Shown: one piece after another, positions 56,896 to 64,000 of the stretch | Layout: every line of letters begins with the position of its first letter | How positions within the stretch are numbered: position 1 is the first letter of the stretch | Assembly (NCBI GenBank): GCA_949752745.1 | Contig: OX457025.1 | Coordinates: 96,599,804-96,663,803, forward strand | Length of the DNA stretch: 64,000 nt | Direction: 5' to 3' | Source: Protula sp. h YS-2021 | Lineage: Eukaryota; Annelida; Polychaeta; Sabellida; Serpulidae | The notes under the pieces: model-generated | Database searches by the model: none | The model's input: only the letters and a program-made list of their open reading frames with translations | What the model was told of the DNA's origin: nothing | Made by a program: the position numbers and the translations under genes

Positions 56896-59800
56896 ACCCA
56901 TTTCCCATCCTCTTCCAGAAACTTATTTAAAACTAACTTTATGAGTTCTTTTTATTTACAGAATAAAGATGACGGTATTTTTGAGTTGTCTCCCCCCTCC
57001 CTCTCCTCTGAGTACGAATATGCTCTGTCCCCAACAGATTTAATAAATGGAACGCACACAGTGCAGTCACAAAACATGATTTCTCAGCTGAAACTGGTTT
57101 GTGAGCATTATAGCAGAGTTTGTTCAAATCATCATAATTTAGCTTTACATGTTAGGGCATGCGCGAAAACAAAACAAAAGAAGAGGGAATTGCACTCTTG
57201 CGATAACTGTGGGCGGGAATTTGACAACGGTTACAATTTGAATTCACACATGAAGGCATGTAAAAAACAAAAGAAGAGGGAACTTCACTCTTGCCATCAG
57301 TGTGGGCGGGAATTTGACAATGGTTACAACTTGAAAACACACATGAAGGCATGTACAAAACAAAATAACACTCAATTACACTCTTGCGATCATTGTGGGA
57401 GGGAATTTGGCAGCGGTAACAATTTGAAATCACACATGAAGGCATGTACAAAACAAAATAACACTCAACTACATTCTTGCGATCATTGTGGGCGGGAATT
57501 TGGCAGTGGTAACAATTTGAAATCACACATGAAGGCATGCACAAAACAAAATAACACTCAACTACGCTCTTGCGATAACTGTGGACGGGAATTTGACAAC
57601 GGTTACAATTTCAATTCACACATGAGGGCATGTAAAAAACAAAAAAAAAAGAGGGAACTGCACTCTTGCCGTGACTGTGGACGGGAATTTGATAACGCGT
57701 ACAATTTGCAAACTCACTCAAATTACTGCGGAAAGAGAATAAAAAAATTAACGTGTAAGCAATGTGGTGGGGAATTCGGGACAGAGAAGAACTTAAATGA
57801 TCACACTCTCAAGTGTAAGAAAAGGGAGCAGACACATGATAAATATAAATGTCAAATATGTGATAGGGCTTTATCTTCGGAATATGACAAAAATCAACAT
57901 GAACTTGAATGTCTTCACAAGAAAGCTTTGGCGGAGAAAAACTCTAGCATTGAAAAATGCAATAAATGTGGGGATACAGTGGTGTACCATAATTTGGAAA
58001 GCCATGAAAAGAATTGAATAAAGAGAGGAGCACCCAATCCCCAAAACCCGATATATCAAAGCTCACCCACTGACCATTCCCCTCAATCCACATCATCTAA
58101 CACCTTGAAATTGTCTTCAAATTCCAATCAAATTGGAATGGGAGAACACTCGTGCCCCATTTGTTTGAAAAATTTCTCAACCCATGTCACGTTGCGAAAA
58201 CATACGCAGAGGGGTAAATGCAAGCGTCGGGTGTGTAGATATTGTGGAGCGGTTCGCCATTGCGATAGAACATTAAAATCCCACGAACGGGTATGCCCGC
58301 GAAAACCGAATGGCAATTTGGAAAATAATACTTCCGACTTCGAATGCAAGAAATGCCAAAAGCATTTTTCATCCATGCGCGGATTTCAAAAACATATTAA
58401 GAAATGTAGAGCACCATTTCATAAGTGTTCGAAATGTGATAAAAACTTTGAAAATTTTAAAAACAAGAAAGATCATGAACTGATATGTCAAGCGCCCTCG
58501 CGAGCCAGAGCAGGAGTCTTTTTTACATGTAGATTGTGCAAGAACGTCTTTCCAAATAGAAAAGAATTGTTTGTTCACCAAACGGATTTGCATGGTATGG
58601 GGGAAGAAAATTTACTCCCATTACCATGGCAGAATAATGAGGCACCTTGGGAAAGGAATGGGGACACTAATGACTCGCTAAGAATAGCTTATCAATCGAA
58701 TCGTCATCTTATTCGAGCGCCCTCTCAGGTGTATTCTTATCCGAGAGTATACAATTTACCGGTGACAAATAATGTTGACACTGTGGATATTGTAAATTTT
58801 TTACACCAAATTTTAGATATGGAAGAGACAAGTTTCAAGGTAAATATTAATTTTGGATATATACTGTTTCATAGAGAAACCCAAGAGTACAGATATGTTC
58901 GCCCCAACCCGCATAGTGGATTTCTCGATACCCCATTTCGTATATCCGATCATAACGATGTTGAGGATGTCCAACGCATTTTGGAAGCAAAGAATATTAT
59001 AGAGTTTCTCTTAAATGAAAGAGAAGACACCAAATCAATACTTGTCTTGATAACAAATATGCAGATTACTGTTTACCCGATGGACGGACATGTTTGGAAA
59101 GGAAATCTTCCAGCATTTTTGCTGAATAACCCGAAAGTCGTGTCTTTCCAAAACGATAGAAATAACCTTCCTTTCGAAGATTACCTATGTGCTTTTCGCT
59201 GCATAGCACGCCAATTAAGAGGAGCGGATTTTACAGAAGAGAACGTCACAGAATTATTTACGCAGTGGTTGGAATTCTCTCACCAACATTGCTCTCAAAC
59301 TGATTTTAAAGGTATTACATTTGAACAAATTCCGGATCTTGAAGCCTGTTTTGCCATAAACATAAATGTTTATTGTTTGGAGGAAAACAATCAATGCGCA
59401 GTTGTTATGTACAGATCGCTTCTGCAATATGATACAACTATGAAGTTAAATATCTACAACTCTCACAAATGCTCTAAATGTGGCTTTACAGCGAAAAGGT
59501 CCGACAATATAAAGTCTCACCAGAGATCATGCAGCGGAAAAACCAAAGTCAAATATCCAGGGGGGTTCTATAAACCTAATATTGATATTTTTGAAGAGGC
59601 TGAATCCCTAAACATCGACATCCCGCAAGAAGATAGATTTTACCCATGGTTTGCTACATTTGATTTTGAGGCTATGTTGAGAAATCTCGGTGATAGTGAA
59701 ACCAATTTGAAATGGATAAGCGAACATTTGGTTGTGTCAGTCGCCATGAGTAGTAATGTTCCCGGCTACACTCAACCTTTCTGCATTGTTAATCCGAATA

Positions 59801-61632
59801 CAGATGAGCTGCTTTCGTGCATGGTTGAATACCTGGAAAATATACAATCGCATGCAGAGAAGCTTTCTCGGGCAAAGTGGAAATACGTCTTCGATTCAGT
59901 AGAAGCACAAATCAAGTTTTGGAATTCTGTGCCTACATGTGGGATATATAACATTGACGAATCACGTTCTGGAGAGGTTCCCGAAATTACCGTTCAAAAC
60001 ATGGTGGCCGAGTTGGAGGGGTTCAAAGGGAAGTTTTCAAATTTCTGCAGAGTTTTACCGGTGGTCGGATTTAACTCCTCCAAGTACGATCTCAACCTTG
60101 TTAAGGGGAAGCTGGCTAAATTTTTTCACCTAGACGACCCTTATGCTTTCACAGTTAAGAAAAACAACAGTTATTCATGCATTAACTCTGGAAAATTTTA
60201 GTTTCTTGATATCTTATCCTATTTACCACCTGGAACTTCATATTCAAAGTTCCTCAAGGCTTTTGGAGTGCAGGAAAAGAAATCCTTCTTCCCTTACGAA
60301 TATCTCGATTCTGAACAAAAATTGGACGAACCGAGTTTACCTCCTTTAGGTAAAGCTTGGTACTCTTCCCTAAAAGGTAAGAGTGTTTTGGATGATGGAG
60401 TAAAGTCTCCCGAAGAAAATTACACCGATCTCTTATCAATCTGGCGTGAAAACAATATGAAAAGCTTACGAGATTTTCTATCCTATTACAATTGCTAAGA
60501 TGTTGGTCCCTTCATTACAGCTGTGGAGAAAATGCTTCTCTTCTGCAAAGAAAAAGGTGTGCAAATGTTTAAATCCAGCATAAGTGTGCCAGGTATAGCA
60601 AGGACATTGCTATTTCAAGCCGCTAGCGACGCGAGGGCTCACTTCGCTCTAGCGAATGAGAAAAACAAAGAAATGTATGAAGTTTTTAAAGCGAACTTGG
60701 TGGGAGGTCCTTCTATAATTTATCATAGATATCATGCTCGCGGAGAAACATTTATTAGAGGGAATAAAAACATTCCCTGTGAAAATATTGTGGGATATGA
60801 TGCAATTGTCTTTATTTATATTCTCGTTCCGACTCGATGCCCACGGGTAATTACATTCGTCGAAAATGGGAAAATAATTTCGCACCGGAAGTATCAGAAA
60901 AACATACTGCAATGTTTGATTACATAGATTATCTAAACGCTAAGGGAGGGAGATTCATGCATAAACAAAATTCGGGAAAGGAAAAAAGATTTGGGCCATA
61001 TTTTGTAGACGGGTGGGAACCACCTCTTGCAGGAGAAATGGGGAAAGGACGCGTTGTAGAATTCCACGGCTGCTACTGGCACGGTCATGAAGGGTGCTAT
61101 CTAACAAAACATGTGAAAGATAAGGAATTAATGGAAAAAAGATTAAATAGAACAAGACTCCGAACTCATTTCCTAAGATCACCAGGGTTGGAGGTAATAG
61201 AGGTTTGGGAATGCGAGTATAAAGCTAAGTTAAAATTTGATCGCGAATTGAAGGCCTTTGTACATGCGCGGAAGCCTCAGTTTTATCAGAAATTTCCTTC
61301 TTCAGTTGGCGAGGATGTCATTCTCGAGTCCGTGAAAAACGGATTACTTTTCGGGGCTTTAGAGGTTGACATCCAAGTCTTAGAAAAGGACTATGACAAA
61401 TGGAGTGAGTTTTCTCCTCTTTTTTGCTCTGTGGATGTTCCATTTGAATCTATTGGGAGTACAATGCAGGATTATTGGAAATCCACGCATATGAATCCAA
61501 ACGGAGAGCCACAAAAATTCCCCAAGAAAAGATTGTTGGTTGGTGGAATGAAGGGGGAGAAACTCTTGCTGTCGACATCCCTTCTGAAGTGGTATCTCGA
61601 ACATGGCCTGGAAGTGACAAAAGTTCACCAGG

Positions 61633-61810
61633 TAAGGAATTTCTATTGTGGGTGGTAATTTATATGTAAAAATTCTAAATGAATGATATTTGAAATTGTG
61701 TTGAATATTTACGGGAGTATTTTATTCTAAAGTTTATTGGAATGACTGTAGTAGTTAGGTAAATGCTGATGAAATTTGCTGAATAATTATTTGTAATTTA
61801 TATCCTACAG
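61633..61810 (+). other. Intron 1 of the polymerase gene
   Basis: GTAAGG donor, CCTACAG acceptor, phase 0, 178 bp, multiple stops inside. The flanking codons join smoothly in the conserved palm region. Confidence 0.75.
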
Positions 61811-62020
61811 TTATTCGAGTTTACTCCGCAAAGGTGCTTCCGCACCTTCACCGAAGATGTGAGTAGCGCCAGGCGCGAGGGTGACGAGGGCCCGTCTTAA
61901 CTCGTTATCGGGGACTCAATGAAGTTGCTGGGAAACAGTGCATATGGCGGCATCATTATGGACAAGAGCAAGCACAGATCCATAACTTATGTCGAAGGAA
62001 AACTCATGCTTGCACGAGCG

Positions 62021-62151
62021 GTGAGAAACTTTATGAATATTTTCCAGAGAAAAGATTCAGTCTGATAATTTCCATAGTAATTTTGGAATGCATGCATGTG
62101 GTACACATGATAAATTAGCTATGAATTATCTATGTTTTATTATGCCTGCAG
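62021..62151 (+). other. Intron 2 of the polymerase gene
   Basis: GTGAGA donor after LMLARA, TGCCTGCAG acceptor before VNDPLFRHF, phase 0, 131 bp, with a stop soon after the donor. Exon 2 between the introns is 210 bp, 70 codons. Confidence 0.75.
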
Positions 62152-63159
62152 GTGAATGATCCTCTCTTCAGACACTTCACCAATCTCGCCGATGACTTTT
62201 ACGAGGTTGAGAAAGCGAAGAGGATTATCCCGCTAGACTTGCCCATCCAGCTTGGTTTCCAAGTGCTGCAAATCGCGAAACTTCGCATGCTGGCCTTCTA
62301 CTACGACTTCCTCGTGAAATTTATTCCCAATGAATTCTTTCAACTCACAGAAATGGACACTGACTCGTTCTATCTCGCTTTAGGTGGACCAGACCTGCGT
62401 AGTGTGGTCAAACCAGAACTACGCAAAGAGTTTGATGAAGCAATATCGGGTCAGTGTAGAGATGATGTCGACTTTTCAAAAATGTGGTTGCCCAGAGAGT
62501 GCTGCACTAAGCACATTAAATTCGATAAGAGGGTCCCTTGGTTATTTAAGGTCGAATACAGCGGTGAAAAAATGATTAGCTTATGTAGTAAGAGCTACAT
62601 TATAGTGAATGGCTCAGATTATAAAATGAGCACCAAAGGCGTGAATAAATATCGAATTTCTGAAGCATATGATAAATTTGAGAAGGCTCTGAATTGTGAA
62701 ACAACGGTAACCGTAGAAAACATGGGTTTTCGGCCGCTAAACAACAAGGTCTACACGTACTCACAGAACAAAATTGGGTTTAATTACTTTTACTGTAAGC
62801 GGGAGGTACTAGCCGACAAGGTGTCAACAAAGCCCCTAGACATTATATTAAGTCCGTGCCCCATTCAAAAGTGTGAAATATGTTCAGTTCATACCACATA
62901 TTTTCAGAAAACGAGTCGTGGTATGTATTTTTGCAATTCCTGTGCTTCATTTATTGACCATGTATTTGATTAGTGGTTTGAATGTATTGGGGGAAGGGGG
63001 GGATTAGTGTAATTGGTATGAATGCTTTAAATATAGAAGCATGAAATGAGAGTATTTTGATCATTTATTCATATATGTTTATTTTCTGTTATTTACATCT
63101 TGAATACATGTTATACTTATTTCACATGTGTTATTTACATTTTGAATACATGCAATGCA

Positions 63160-63203
63160 AATAAAGATATTTATACATTGAAATGAAACTATGATTCTTT
63201 ATT
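63160..63203. terminator. Convergent poly(A) signals of Polinton D
   Basis: AATAAA at 63160-63165 ends the polymerase transcript. On minus, AATAAA (63198-63203) contains the TAA stop of the protease gene. The arrangement repeats that of Polinton A at 31972-32013. Confidence 0.55.
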
Positions 63204-63674
63204 TTCTACTATACTCTTTGAAAATGTTGTCGACAAACTCACAGACTTTTACTTCATTATTTAACAATATGCCATCATGAAAAGTATGGACTATTTCATT
63301 GAAAGAATGCCCCTTACATCTTAAATATGCAAAATACATGCAAAACTTCCCACAAGACTGAGATGAAGGAGCCTGAATTCTCCCCTTATTATAAATATAA
63401 TTCGGTCCGTACGAGATGAGAAAATCGGAAAAATCAGACCCATACACTTTTGGGGACTTGCCTAGTGAATCAAAAAATTCGGATTGATTAGATGAAGTCA
63501 AAAAGACAGTTACCCAATGCTTCCCAGCCCCGTGAAATGAATCGGTGTTCACTACAAAAAAACTGAGGTTTAATAGGTTTTAGTCTATACAATTCATCGC
63601 GAGCACAAATGCCTCCAAAATACGGTCTTGTGACAGTGTTCGATGACAATAATATTTCAAGGTCACTAGAATAC
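63199..63674 (-). pseudogene. PRO: Adenovirus-type protease (PRO) of Polinton D, one frameshift
   Basis: ATG at 63674 (MYSSDLEILLSSNTV), three bases after the capsid stop. The first frame holds YFGGICARDELYRLK. At the run of seven T (minus strand, 63556-63562) coding moves by one base into NTDSFHGAGKHWVTVF, with the catalytic-type His, EFFDSLG (acid) and SSQSCGKFCMYF (nucleophile Cys), ending at TAA 63199. The only break is that homopolymer, so it may be a recent mutation, a sequencing error or, less likely, programmed shifting. The family cleaves capsid precursors. Confidence 0.75.
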
Positions 63675-63677
63675 ATA

Positions 63678-64000
63678 TCAGACGACAAATACGTTCCGTG
63701 AACTATCAACTTGAAGGACGGAATTGAAGTGAGCGTACATTAAGACTGTAGTTGCTTCGGCCAGACCCTCTGCGAACTGAATGCTGAGGCGCGTGTGCCC
63801 TCTTTTAGATAGAGAATCTATATCTTGGTTGTGATTAGAATCTGAATCAAAGTCGTAAATTGCATAGCCATTCGCGAAATCGGTTCTGCTTATATAGTTT
63901 CCGGTATCCCTTCCGTACCTTCCAGTCCCTTGGAACAAACTGAGGTATTCAGTCACATAGTTCCCTTTTTTATAGTTTGGAGTGAACGGCACACTCGGTC
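63678..64000 (-). CDS. MCP: Major capsid protein C terminus, cut by window edge
   Basis: The frame is open from the right edge to TGA 63678-63680. It reads FTPNYKKGNYVTEYLSLFQG, GNYISRTDFANGYAIYDFD and RLSIQFAEGLAEATTVLMYA and ends with VLQVDSSRNVFVV. The GY-x-x-YDFD block and the TVLMYAHFNSVLQV end match the last strands of the double-jelly-roll capsid proteins of Polintons and adintoviruses, as in the copy at 32539-33760. No breaks within the visible 107 codons. Confidence 0.7.
   Translation of the reverse strand, partial: PSVPFTPNYKKGNYVTEYLSLFQGTGRYGRDTGNYISRTDFANGYAIYDFDSDSNHNQDIDSLSKRGHTRLSIQFAEGLAEATTVLMYAHFNSVLQVDSSRNVFVV

Larger units (their letters stand above)
56941..62973 (+). 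pseudogene. POLB: Zinc-finger/protein-primed DNA polymerase B (pPolB), three exons, broken
   Basis: The ATG at 56941 opens a 358-codon frame with about nine C2HC/C2H2 fingers of the type CDNCGREFDN...HMKAC. After one TGA (58015-58017) the same frame runs on through more fingers into the polymerase: exonuclease motifs FDFEA (about 59660) and GFNSSKYD (about 60066), the palm with YDA near 60799, KLLGNSAYGG (about 61925) and MDTDSFYLA (about 62353), and a final Cys motif (CEICSV, CNSC). Two introns: 61633-61810 (CAG/GTAAGG, CTACAG/TTA) and 62021-62151 (GCG/GTGAGA, CTGCAG/GTG). Breaks: TGA 58015, TAG 60199, TAA 60496, a one-base loss near 60802 and TAA 61900. pPolB would replicate the element by protein priming (family knowledge). 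Confidence 0.8.
50305..64000. mobile_element. Polinton/Maverick element D, left 13.7 kb
   Basis: Homology to the ankyrin introns stops at 50305, where the sequence changes to AGTAGCATAGGGATAGGATA; Polintons begin with AG. The 6 bp before it, TATAAA, are a candidate target duplication. Content in order: small coiled-coil frame, LRR membrane protein (+), metallopeptidase-like protein (-), second LRR membrane protein (-), tandem repeat, zinc-finger pPolB (+), protease (-), major capsid end (-). The right end, integrase and ATPase would lie beyond 64000. Most genes other than pPolB and the protease look intact, so the insertion is much younger than Polinton A. Confidence 0.75.

Noticed and set aside
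54721..56944. Overlapping proline-rich frames of 85-255 codons on plus
   Set aside because: All arise from the C-rich tandem repeat, overlap in different frames and lack conserved features. Only the ATG at 56941 leads into recognisable protein.

Overview
The window is nuclear DNA from an invertebrate animal. It is AT-rich and has GT-AG introns, tandem ankyrin exons, BEL/Pao, MULE, pogo and Ginger-like transposon remains, and two Polinton/Maverick (adintovirus-like) elements. The set fits a lophotrochozoan or cnidarian-type genome, but the sequence alone does not identify the phylum. I see no ribosomal or bacterial-type genes.

Layout. 1-8070: satellites (353 bp unit), dispersed and tandem repeats, an (AT)n tract and a GACGTC-rich palindromic element; no convincing gene. 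8085-12925: a 46-bp satellite split by a palindromic repeat element, which itself holds a decayed MULE transposon and a 950-bp pogo/Tigger element with TA target sites. 13322-14018: a 42-bp C-rich minisatellite. 16801-26470: minus-strand BEL/Pao pol remains in a head-to-tail array of four truncated units (the first two nearly identical, 2375 bp each), followed by the RT-proximal part. 26941-28510: a Ginger-like element with long inverted repeats made of perfect palindromes. 28598-38302: a decayed Polinton (here Polinton A) with integrase, packaging ATPase, major and minor capsid proteins, adenovirus-type protease, and RING-like and PC4-like accessory genes, but no DNA polymerase. 41180-49822: a minus-strand host gene that joins single-repeat ankyrin exons to a C-terminal cGAS-like receptor (cGLR/Mab-21) nucleotidyltransferase domain with its three acidic catalytic positions kept. 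50305-64000: a second, much better preserved Polinton (Polinton D), apparently inserted in an intron of that gene and running off the right edge.

Polinton D carries two paralogous LRR-type single-pass membrane glycoproteins, a spliced protein with a zinc-metallopeptidase-like helix (NEWAH in place of HExxH), a long C-rich tandem repeat between divergent genes, a zinc-finger/pPolB polymerase gene with two spliceosomal introns and several breaks, a protease and the end of the major capsid gene. In both Polintons the replication or accessory genes lie on plus, the virion genes on minus, and the two sets converge on facing poly(A) signals.

The strongest candidates for something little described are the ankyrin-cGLR fusion gene, whose ankyrin exons are being amplified, and the Polinton with introns and a pair of LRR membrane proteins lodged beside or in it. 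Assignments rest on motif recognition by eye; no database search was possible.
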